64,000 bases of DNA from Kalaharituber pfeilii. Taxonomy: Eukaryota > Ascomycota > Pezizomycetes > Pezizales > Pezizaceae. The position numbers were made by a program, and so were the translations under genes. The stretch is taken from assembly GCA_015179045.1 (NCBI GenBank), contig WHUZ01000008.1, positions 124,001-188,000 of the forward strand, written 5' to 3'. The notes beneath the pieces were generated by a model, which ran no database searches, had not been told where the DNA came from, and was given only the letters and a program-made list of their open reading frames with translations. Position 1 is the first letter of the stretch. Each line of letters begins with the position of its first letter. This document shows positions 35,203-43,874 of this stretch, piece after piece.

Positions 35203-36056
35203 AGTTTGTGAGGAGATGGGCTCGATGGGAACTGGCAATCTGCTTTGCCAAGTGGCATTTAGTATGGGGAATCATAGTGCTAAGGTACTACGGCCTGGCG
35301 CCTCAAACATGTAGAAACGTAGGTCGCCGCTTCGCATTCCCATCTCTTCATCGCGCGGATCAGCAAAAAGCCAAGAGGTGTAGGGTAGGTGTGGTAGCAA
35401 CGCCAAGAGGCAAAACGTTTCCCAACGCCCAGGGAGAGAAACTGGGACAAGGTTTCTATGATATTCCATTGGCGATCGCAAAAGCGCGCTGGTCTAGATC
35501 CTAGGGCTATTGCAGTATGGAATAGAAGATTCAAGGTAAAATTAGACGGTCAAAGTTTTATGTCAAATCAAATTTTTTTTTTTTTGGTATTGCAAACTCA
35601 ATGACCGGGGGAGGGTCAAATAAGCGACCAAGCCTTGCCCATATTGGGATAAAATTGGTGCATATGCTACTTCCCGCTGCAGTGGCCTAGTGGAACAGCA
35701 AGTCCGAAGCGCTTTTCGTATGCAACAGTACACTACGGTTGGTCGTGCTTTGAAAAAGTTGGCAAGCTTTGGCCACTTTTTGTGTGTAAGCTGTTATGCG
35801 TACTGTAATCGGACGGTTCAATAGGACAAGCTAAATTTACTTACAAATTACCAAAATTACCAAAGCGCGCCTTGTCCTCAACAGCGCTTTGCTTGAATTC
35901 TAAACAGATTTCGGTCATTGAACCATCCTACTTGTCTCGTTCCATCATGCACATGCAAAGACTGATGACCTTGAATGTCCCAACTACATCAGTTCAATCT
36001 CGAAAGTGTCAATGGTTTGCGTGAACCCAATTCGAGGACACAATGGATAGCTGATA

Positions 36057-36060
<4 letters not shown>
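35203..36060. other. no gene seen
   Basis: Matches 6,910-7,140 at first. Contains a worn MITE (35,803-35,931). At 35,690 a TGGCCTAGTGG box-A-like motif resembles a tRNA-derived sequence, but no cloverleaf or convincing B box follows. Confidence 0.4.
35803..35931. mobile_element. degenerate copy of the 24,443 MITE
   Basis: Left end CTGTAATCGGACGGTTCAAT after TA, internal AGCGCTTTGCTTGAATTCT as in the first copy, right end eroded (TCATTGAACCATCCTAC). Confidence 0.65.
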
Positions 36061-36095
<35 letters not shown>

Positions 36096-36293
36096 ATAAC
36101 CCCGCTTGTAGCACTTGGCCATGGCAGGGTCCCTGGGCAAGCCCTCATAGCCCGGAGACAGGCTAAACTAACTCTCTACGTACATGGCCCCCACGCGCCG
36201 TCGCCCCCGCTCTCCTAGCTTCTAGAACTTGACCCCAGCGAAGAAATTCTCCAAAACGTCATACTCCTCCCCATTCTCCGCCTTTTAGATCCT
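36061..36293 (-). mobile_element. 5'-truncated LINE-B 3' UTR copy
   Basis: Long T-run, AATCACATAACCCCGCTTGT, CCATGGCAGGGTCCCTGGGC, then sequence matching 27,365-27,440 and 27,600-27,650 without the nested insertion there. No clear target duplication. Confidence 0.6.
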
Positions 36294-36584
36294 AGGATGC
36301 TGATGGGCCGCCGCGGCCACGGTCGCTCAACATTACTGGCTGCGAAATTTGGTTGTCAAGGGTCACTTTTTGATGACCGGCACCATACGCTGATCCTGCA
36401 ACCACACTACGCTGATCGCTAATGGGATGATCAAACCATGCATTGCTGGCCACACTTAATCTATGTTGACCGGGGGTCTTCCAAATACACCCAAGGACCT
36501 GGTAGGGATTTTTACTAGACACTTCACATTCGCATTTCAAACGCTACCAACAAATTGATCAATGCTTTACCAGTTATTCTACTG
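36294..36584. other. no gene seen upstream of family 1B
   Basis: The last about 60 bp (AAACGCTACCAAC...) match 7,508 onward upstream of the Unit I remnant. Nothing coding. Confidence 0.4.
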
Positions 36585-36591
36585 TATAAAT
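36585..36591 (+). promoter_or_regulatory. candidate TATA box of family 1B
   Basis: TATAAAT, 275 nt before the ATG. The same region in the Unit I remnant reads TATAATA (about 7,563). Distance to the ATG is long, so an untranslated leader or another promoter is possible. Confidence 0.25.
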
Positions 36592-36859
36592 GACCCTAAC
36601 GAGGAGACCCGACATATCTACAATCTGGTTCCGCAAGTACATAGAGATGGTGTCCCATACCACTTCTGACGACATTTAATCCCAGAACTTGACTCTGAGT
36701 GCTCAACTGAAATAAATGTGCTGAAGCTCCTCTGAATTGGGACCGTAACAGACTTGTCGGTATCCCATACCTCTTCCTACGGCATTCACGCATTCACGGC
36801 CGCCTTTACTGCTTGCTTCGGAAGCAACCAAACAATTCTACTCTCATCGTTTACCCTCC

Positions 36860-37790
36860 ATGGAAAGTCCCCAAATACCAGAGGTTCTGTCAACAGAGCT
36901 ACTAGGGGATGTATCGGCCATTGCTCTAGGTCAAAGCCCGCAGGGGGAAAGCCAGTTTCTGATCCTTCTTCCACCAGGAATTGAGCTGCGAGGGGTTCTT
37001 TATCGGTGATTATATTCTGCTTTTCATTTTCAGATTGCAAATCCATTTTACTGTCTCAAATACTAATATGCTGCCAAATAACAATAGCTGGACCATGGTT
37101 ACGAGACTAAGCCCGACACAGTTGGTAGGCCATGAAACCTTCTCAGACTACCTTAATGCACCTGGGCCTCAGGAATCCACAAGCGGAATATCCCATGTGG
37201 CAAATACGGATAGTTTCAACCAACACCCGATTGCGGTCAATCAGTTCACTGAACATGACACAATTATTGCCAGCAACACCATTGCTAATCCTGTTTTCGC
37301 CAACCCGCTGCCGGCGTTACCAGCTGGCCGCCACAACGTTAACTATATATATTCGCCAACGACCAATGGTTACAATATCGATTGGATGCGTGATGGGAGC
37401 CAGGACAGCGCTGCAGCTGAGGGGCTGTTCAGTGGTACCATGGGCCAAGGAAATATGGGTACGCACATGGGCTGGCAGGACGCCGAGCCAATTTTCAATA
37501 CCGGCACACCTGTAGGCTCTCAACAACCTCTACACAAATTCCAGACCCCTCCTGCTATTCCACAGGACATGTCTTTTGCCCTAGAATTCCCTGGATATGG
37601 CATCAGGTCCGAAGAACCTGCAATCTCCGCAGCTCCCGCATTTGTTAATGCACAAATGGTACGTTTAACCTCAACGCGATAGTATTATGATTTCTCACGT
37701 ATGTATGCTGAAGCCTGACTGTGACCCCTGAAACAGTCTCACCTCGGTACTTATGGATCTTGCGTCGCGACCGGATCGAGACACGCTTAA
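36860..37790 (+). CDS. family 1B orphan protein, copy 5 (three coding exons)
   Basis: Unrecognised 256-residue protein. Exon 1 is 36,860-37,005, intron 37,006-37,087 (TACTAAT branch site), exon 2 37,088-37,658, intron 37,659-37,736 (GTACGT...CAG) and exon 3 37,737-37,790 (TAA). Phases 2 and 0 keep the frame. Exon 1 is 15 codons shorter than in family 1A but ends with the shared QFLILLPPGIE. The middle is Asn/Thr/Pro-rich. EFPGYGIRSEEP replaces PSLPEYxIRFEEP. This copy has no stop before the second donor, so exon 3 adds 18 codons. Without that splice the frame would end at 37,682. As the only copy with a coding exon 3 it may show the ancestral layout. Confidence 0.58.
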
Positions 37791-38245
37791 GCGTGCGCAC
37801 CTCAAGTCTTCCTATTCCTTCTTCATCACATCCTTGGTTATCTTTATCTTTTTTTTTTTATTTTTTTTTTATTGCTACTTTCCTAAATTTTGACCATGGT
37901 GAGCGTCGTTTTCGACTGACTGCACCCGGCGTAGATGCATTGAGAACGAAGAAATGCTCTATTGGAATTGTTGCCAATACCAGATCAGATCTTAAATCAA
38001 ACGAGGGGGTCTACAAGTCTTGTACTTTTCCAACGGTGTTGATAATGCTTTTTTTACTGGGACTTTTCCGACAATATTGAATATGTGCTTAGTGAAAGTT
38101 CTCAGTGAAAACGATGCACATTTGATTGTATCTACTGTACTTCGTGATTATTGATCATAAGAGTCCACTTCAATACAACTGAATCGCTACTTTAGGAAAT
38201 TTTCGATTTTCTATACCGGAAAAATATTATACCTGAAAAGCAGTG

Positions 38246-38318
38246 TCCTGTCACGGCGAATAGCTGCAAGCGGGGTCATGTGATTAGGAAAAAAAAAAAA
38301 AAAAAAAAAAAAAAAACG
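38246..38318 (+). mobile_element. 73-bp LINE tail-B micro-insertion
   Basis: TAGCTGCAAGCGGGGTCATG, GATTAGG, then A-run. Flanks GAAAAGCAGT and GAGAAGCAGT (38,236-38,245; 38,319-38,328) match at 9 of 10. Confidence 0.65.
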
Positions 38319-38347
38319 GAGAAGCAGTTGAATTTTTGACTTCCTAT

Positions 38348-38406
38348 TTTCTTTTTTCTTTTTTTGTTTCACGTAACCCGCTTGCAGCTGTTCGCCATGG
38401 CAGGGC
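38348..38406 (-). mobile_element. 59-bp LINE tail-B micro-insertion
   Basis: T-rich run, CACGTAACCCGCTTGCAGCT, CGCCATGGCAGGG. TTTTGACTTCCTAT is duplicated exactly (38,334-38,347; 38,407-38,420). It lies 30 bp from the opposite-strand insertion. Confidence 0.85.
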
Positions 38407-39233
38407 TTTTGACTTCCTATATAGCTAGGTTTGGCTGCATCATGTCTATTGGCCTGTACATCGCTGGTCAGGTCGGTGGAGTTAACACACACACACCACA
38501 CTAAGCGAAAAATATGATAGCGCAAGCTCGCTATGGTCGTCACTTGTGTGAGTATTTAGAAATCTCGGCAGTGGCTTACCGAGAATGGTTACCTGTAGGT
38601 ATAAAGCGATGAATGGAAAACTACCTCCTGTGTATAGATTATTTCACTACTGTAATCCCTTTTGTCTGATCAATCGACAGATATTATCCATATAGTACAT
38701 GATTGTGGTACCTTGAACTACCAACTCAAAATAATGGTATTATAGAACACAAAGAGCAAGTTCGCTACGACTTACCTTTAATGTGCTAGTATTTTAATAC
38801 GCTGGCCAGGTTGTGCCGAGCGTCTGGGCACTAGGTTGACTAAGCATATTTTTATCCTATATTCTCCATCAATCGCAATTTATGGAAGATATCAGATATG
38901 CTGACTCTACATAGTACGACTATTGTACATATAAAGAAATAGAAATCTCTGTATACTAAACCTATTCTACATCCAGTGCTCTCCTATGTTAACCTTCCTC
39001 GTCCCACCTCGTACCCACAATACAATACATTTATGATTTACTGAACTAGGCTATTATCCACTTGATCATCTCCCTACACATTAGTTGGCACTGGAATCCA
39101 AAAGCTGGAATGGCTGGATATCTAAGCAAATTGCCGCCGTGGAGATGCTCTTCATCACTTTAGTACTGCCAGTCTCCGTGCTTCAGCGGCAGCTCCAATT
39201 TGTCCTTCCTCTCAGTAACAACTTCCAGTTGAC

Positions 39234-39437
39234 ATGCCTCCAAATTCTTCGTCCACTGCACCTTTGCTTGATTCGGGTTCTTCAGCCCCACCCTCTCCTG
39301 CTGGCACTAGATTTTGCGGTATCTTTCTTCCCTACTCACTCGAAGCCTTCCAAGGCGACCTCGGAGGTTATGACCCTGTCCTGGCCACACACTTATATCT
39401 GGGGGCTTTGATTACCGCGTTTCCCAAATGCAGTTAG
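39234..39437 (+). CDS. hypothetical 67-residue ORF
   Basis: ATG-initiated frame, Ser/Pro-rich start then FCGIFLPYSLEAF. The GIFLPY stretch faintly recalls the FLIFLPPGIE motif of family 1 exon 1, and the leader before the ATG is also pyrimidine-rich, but no intron donor or exon 2 follows. There is no second copy in the window. Weak candidate: possibly a far-diverged family-1 first exon or chance. Confidence 0.2.
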   Translation: MPPNSSSTAPLLDSGSSAPPSPAGTRFCGIFLPYSLEAFQGDLGGYDPVLATHLYLGALITAFPKCS

Positions 39438-40748
39438 AGGGGAGTTTTGCAAAAGCCTGAGCATCACAATAAGGCAATCCCCAATGATCCTTAGATCTGG
39501 CAAGCGAATAATATCTTTAACACTCTGCACTCTGTATGCGAGCTAGGTGTAAGCATCGGTGTAAGTCGTAATGGTACCGTCTGAAGGCGGTGTGGTGTTG
39601 ACAGCCACCACGGCAGCACAAGTGGTAGTGTGGGGGATGTTCATAATCGTGGAAGTGCTCAAAGAATTAACCAGCATCTAGAATTCCTCCGGAGCCTGGA
39701 CATTTTGAAATGTATACACTACCCCTGGTATCTTTCAGTAACTGTACAAAACTAGTTTTTTTCAGACATTCAAGTGAATGGCCGCAGAGCCCGCAGATAT
39801 GCCTATGTACATTTGTCGGAAAATAGCATGCTAAGTGTAACGGCTGCATAAAACCAGTGAAGTGTGTAGGGAGATAGATAGTATGCTTTAATATGAACTG
39901 AACAGCCTTCCAGCAATGTGAGAACTATTACCATTGACAATAGGATGCAAGTGTTGGAGGCGGCAGTGGAGAGGTAGTGGTAGTGGAAAAGGTACGTAGT
40001 CAGAGAGGTAGCGGCAGTACTAGTGGGGCTCTATGCCATTCAAAAGTGTCAAGATACATACTTATTGCCCACCTCATTATCCCTATATCCTCTTAGAGAG
40101 ACACTTCAACTCTGGAATATCCTAACGGGCCATAGCATCCTTTGCAATATTTCTTGCCTTGCCATAAAATAAATGGAGGGTGAATGGTGGCCAGTTCGGC
40201 TATGGTTTACCGTACCTCGTGGCCGTACCTCGTGGGGACAGGTTGGCGTGGGGAAATACTAGAGACTCTACGCATCGGAGGAAAGAAGTACAGATAGGAT
40301 TCATACGAGCGGGACAGAGGTCGAAGAAAAGGTAAGAAAACGGCCAGGTGAAGTCGCCGAAGGTGAATACTGTTAAGAAGGGCGCAATGGAGACTTAATA
40401 TTAAGAACCATTTGTGTGGATAGTTGTAATTGGTCCACTGCCTGCATTAATTTGCTCACCTGAAGCCATGAGTGAAGGCATGTAGACAGATAAATAGGTA
40501 AGTAGCGGCGTCGTTCAGCCCACAATCTGGTGGTAGAGCTGCTTCCGGGTAAGAAAAGGGTCCTACCATGAGCTGACAGGGGGTCTCTCGTGACCCCCCC
40601 AAAAATAAATGTTAAAAATAACGTCATATCTTATCTCATCTGATTCAACCGAATCAATAATGATGTATATCCTTGTCTCATCCCATGTGCGGGTTAGCTA
40701 TCACTCATCAGGAAAATTTCAACCTCTGCCAAGCATATTGGTGGGGAC
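39438..40748. other. no gene seen
   Basis: Unique-looking AT-rich DNA. GGTGGTGTTGACAGCCACCA-like short repeats occur near 39,590. A minus frame at 39,667-39,849 with a CGLCGH motif is too short to judge. Nothing supported. Confidence 0.4.
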
Positions 40749-40976
40749 TGTTAGAATACTCTAGTGAGATCTTGGCACCCGTGCCACTCACGTGACATCG
40801 CCTGACGGTGATACCTATTGGCTCGTTCTATATGAGTCTATTCAACATCATGTATAAAATTTTTTCTTTGTCGCCACAAGTCTATGGCAAACCCTCATGT
40901 ATATATAGCAGCTGTTTCGACCTCGATGGTCGTGGTAGAAACGAACAAGCTTCATTCCGTCTTTCATCTTTCCTCA
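40749..40976 (+). repeat. Copia-2 5' LTR
   Basis: TGTTAGAATACTC...TTTCCTCA. Contains a CATGTATATATAGCAGC TATA-like core about 60 bp from its 3' end. Confidence 0.95.
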
Positions 40977-40988
40977 GGTTATGAGCCC
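40977..40988 (+). other. Copia-2 primer-binding site (half-tRNA type)
   Basis: GGTTATGAGCCC directly after the LTR is the exact complement of GGGCUCAUAACC, the anticodon-loop region of fungal initiator tRNA-Met. Internal priming on a cleaved iMet half-tRNA is established for Drosophila copia and yeast Ty5. Confidence 0.85.
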
Positions 40989-41144
40989 GGTGACGCACTA
41001 ATCATCTGCGTATATATCGTACCCATTATACCACTTTTACCCTGATATTTATCTCCTTCCCTCAACACTCGGTCCCACCTATCGTGCCCTTAATTTTGAT
41101 CCTCGACTCAACATTCAATTTGACCCTCGATATCCCAAACCACA

Positions 41145-42146
41145 ATGTCCGCATCCAACGATCAAACCTTTCTCACCACAAAGGACGGTCTCCGCGCACC
41201 AATACTCAACGGCACCAACTACCAAGCATGGAGCTTCTCCATGAAGTTTCTGCTCAATGGAGAAGACCTCTGGGAAGTCGTGCAAGGGACTGAAACCATA
41301 CCTGAAACCCCCTCCTCTGGCAGTCAAACACGCACCTCCTCTGTCACAATATCTAATGACGTAGCAACATACAAGAAGAAACAGAAGAAAGCAGCAATGC
41401 TTATCTTCCAGTTCTGCTCACCAACTGTCCAGTCGTATATCGCCCACGAAGAGGATCCAGCCAAGCAATGGAAAATCCTCAAAGATCACTATGGTGGAAC
41501 CAGTGGCATAAGCAACGGACAAAACCTTATCCAAGAGTTCTATCGAGAACAGTTTGTCAATTATAACTCGATGGACGAATATGGTTCAAAACTAAAGTCC
41601 TACCAAGATCGTCTTGCTCTCACAGAAAAGAAACTCACCGACCAAGACCTTATCTCCCAGCTAACCAACAACCTTCCCCGAGATTATGATGACATTGTCA
41701 CTCATGCTCACTCAAACTCCACAACCTCATACATACAAGTCCTCAACAAACTGATCGAACGAGAGACAAAGCTTGGTCACCGCCGCCAAAATTCGAAGGC
41801 TCTAGTCAGTACTAGAAATAAAGACGACCACAAGTCGAAAAGGAGGGACCGCCGGGACCGCCGTGACCACCGTGACCGTGACCGCCGTGACCGCCGTGAG
41901 CATAAGAAAAATTACCGAAAGCAGGATGATAGAAACAACAATTCCGACAATCGACCATTGTGCACCTACTGTGGACGAAAAGGGCATAAGTTAGAAGAAT
42001 GCTTCACACGGAAGCGAGCCCAAAAAGTTGTTAAAGAGCTCGAGAAAGGTGGCCAATCAACAGCAAACGTTGCCATCACAACCAATACAGCCACCTCAAA
42101 CCTTGAAGACCGAATCGAGATACCACGACTCACAGAGATGGATTGA
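41145..42146 (+). CDS. Copia-2 gag
   Basis: 333 residues. The N-terminal capsid-like domain carries LNGTNYQAWSFSMKFLL (about 24-40), typical of copia gag, a helical central region follows, then an Arg/Asp repeat tract (about 226-260, from a GACCGCCGT minisatellite) and a CCHC knuckle CTYCGRKGHKLEEC near 275. The stop is TGA followed by CTA ACC, and pol continues in the same frame, so gag may be made alone or as a readthrough fusion. Confidence 0.9.
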   Translation: MSASNDQTFLTTKDGLRAPILNGTNYQAWSFSMKFLLNGEDLWEVVQGTETIPETPSSGSQTRTSSVTISNDVATYKKKQKKAAMLIFQFCSPTVQSYIAHEEDPAKQWKILKDHYGGTSGISNGQNLIQEFYREQFVNYNSMDEYGSKLKSYQDRLALTEKKLTDQDLISQLTNNLPRDYDDIVTHAHSNSTTSYIQVLNKLIERETKLGHRRQNSKALVSTRNKDDHKSKRRDRRDRRDHRDRDRRDRREHKKNYRKQDDRNNNSDNRPLCTYCGRKGHKLEECFTRKRAQKVVKELEKGGQSTANVAITTNTATSNLEDRIEIPRLTEMD

Positions 42147-43874
42147 CTAACCGACTCAAGTTCACGCGCTGCCATGACACATCCACACTCCATTGCATAT
42201 GCCTACCACCCAAGCCCACTACTGATATATGCCTGCCATGCAGCTCGAGTTTCCCTTCAGACCGCAACCTCAATCCTCCAACGCTCTGCCTTCCTCTTCG
42301 ATTCTGGCGCTTCAGATCACATCTCTTGCAACCTCAATTACTTCCTAGACTGGAAGCGCCTGCAAAAACCCATCCCAATCGTGCTAGGCAACAACTCAAC
42401 TATCAATGCTATATGCTGCGGCACGATTATTCTTCGTGTGACCGACCCTCAAGGAAATCACCATAAACTCCGCCTCTCAAACGTCCTCTATGCTCCGAAG
42501 ATTGGCTGCAATTTGATATCCATAGGGAAGTTGACCACACCCTCCTCCCACCATACCATTATCTTTGACAGTGGGTTCTGCATGTTAATTGATAAAACCG
42601 TGGAGTCAGTAAAGGTCATCGCTCGCTGCAAGCCCCTAGCCAATATGTTCAAGCTCAACTCTCAAGTAATCGACGAAAAAGCTCTGGCACTGCGCGCATC
42701 AGCAGGAAATCAGCCTACCAATATAAAGCCACTCCCACTCGAGATATGGCACCGTCGACTCGGCCATTTGAACCTGCAGAGCGTACAATCATTAGCATCC
42801 GGCCTTGCCTCTGAGATTGCTATCCTCAAAGCCAGCGAGCATATTCCTGGTTTGAAAAACACCTGCGCCCCATGCATTGAGGGTAAACAGAAGGAAGTGA
42901 TCAGTCGAATACCACAACAAAGAGCAGCCAAACCACTCGAATTGATTCATTCAGATGTCTGCGGACTATTACCAGTGTCACTTGGTGGAAATCGATACTT
43001 CATCATATTTGTTGATGACTATACCAGAATGACCTGGGTGTTCTTCCTGCCCTCCAAATCAGCTGCCGATGTCCACCAGGCATGGACAAACTTCAAGAAC
43101 ATTGTCAAAGCCGACATCGACACAAACAAAGTTAGCCAGTCAAGCCGAATCATCAGATTTCGAAGTGACAATGGTGCAGAATATGGAAACAAGAAGCTGC
43201 AAGAGGAATTCAGGCATATGGGGGTCATATGGGAGCCATGCGCACCATACACACAACACCAGAATGGTGTGAGTGAGAGGATGATCCAGAGAGTACTTCT
43301 CATGGCTAGAACGATGGTCCATGATGCCCGCATTGACTTCAACGACCTATGGCCAGAAGCCATCAAAACAGCCGTATATCTCAGGAACCGTTCACCAACC
43401 TCCGCCCTCAATAAAATGACCCCATATGAAGCGTGGTATGGTCAGAAACCTGCGCTTAGCCACCTTCGACCATTCGGCTGCCCTGCCTATTCACTTGTGC
43501 CACTAGAACTCAGGAAGAAACTGGAATCAAGAACTAGACGCTGTCTGTTGATGGGATATGTCCATGATACCCAGAAAATATGGAGAGTGTTTGATCCTGT
43601 GCAGAGAAGAGTATTTGAATCAGCAAATATTGTCTTCGCAGAAGACGAAATGTATCATCCTCTCTCCCGCCCTCACCTCTCCATAAAGCAGATTCCTGCC
43701 ACAGCTCCGGCAACACCTCCGGCAGCACCTCCGACTCGTGCTTCGTCACCTCCTGTACCACCTCCAGCAGCACCTACAGTATCACCTCCGGCACCATCTC
43801 TAGCGCTACCACCTCCGCATTTGCTTCGCCACCTCCGGTATCACCTCCGGCACTTGCGTCGACACCTCCGGTAA
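42147..43874 (+). CDS. Copia-2 protease and integrase (pol N-terminal part)
   Basis: Open from the codon after the gag TGA. The first ATG is 42,174. Protease motif FDSGASDH lies near residue 40, integrase zinc region WHRRLGH...CAPC near 190-235, then a DDE core with HSDVCG, FRSDNGAEY and NGVSERM, followed by the conserved C-terminal LRPFGCPAY. The end is a low-complexity Pro/Ala/Ser linker. The frame stops in His/Arg-rich nonsense because of a slip in the CCTCCGGYA repeat near 43,800, and the linker continues in the plus-2 frame into RT. Original product: one gag-pol polyprotein cleaved by its protease. Confidence 0.88.
   Translation, partial: LTDSSSRAAMTHPHSIAYAYHPSPLLIYACHAARVSLQTATSILQRSAFLFDSGASDHISCNLNYFLDWKRLQKPIPIVLGNNSTINAICCGTIILRVTDPQGNHHKLRLSNVLYAPKIGCNLISIGKLTTPSSHHTIIFDSGFCMLIDKTVESVKVIARCKPLANMFKLNSQVIDEKALALRASAGNQPTNIKPLPLEIWHRRLGHLNLQSVQSLASGLASEIAILKASEHIPGLKNTCAPCIEGKQKEVISRIPQQRAAKPLELIHSDVCGLLPVSLGGNRYFIIFVDDYTRMTWVFFLPSKSAADVHQAWTNFKNIVKADIDTNKVSQSSRIIRFRSDNGAEYGNKKLQEEFRHMGVIWEPCAPYTQHQNGVSERMIQRVLLMARTMVHDARIDFNDLWPEAIKTAVYLRNRSPTSALNKMTPYEAWYGQKPALSHLRPFGCPAYSLVPLELRKKLESRTRRCLLMGYVHDTQKIWRVFDPVQRRVFESANIVFAEDEMYHPLSRPHLSIKQIPATAPATPPAAPPTRASSPPVPPPAAPTVSPPAPSLALPPPHLLRHLRYHLRHLRRHLR

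Larger units (their letters stand above)
22250..37800. repeat. Unit III of the segmental duplication
   Basis: Third copy: head 22,260, family 2 near 23.7 kb, family 1A at 26.4 kb, LINE relic (split by Copia-1) at 29.4/33.9 kb, family 3 at 35.1 kb and an intact family 1B at 36.9 kb. Without Copia-1 it is about 11 kb, close to Units I and II. Confidence 0.7.
37791..39233. other. no gene seen
   Basis: Poly-T rich stretch near 37,850 and two opposite LINE-tail insertions near 38.3 kb. AT-rich, no conserved frame. Confidence 0.45.

Noticed and set aside
35687..35760. tRNA-like A box TGGCCTAGTGG
   Set aside because: No convincing B box and no cloverleaf.
39667..39849. minus frame with a CGLCGH zinc-finger-like motif
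   Set aside because: Too short, one incomplete Cys/His set, no second copy and no splice signals.
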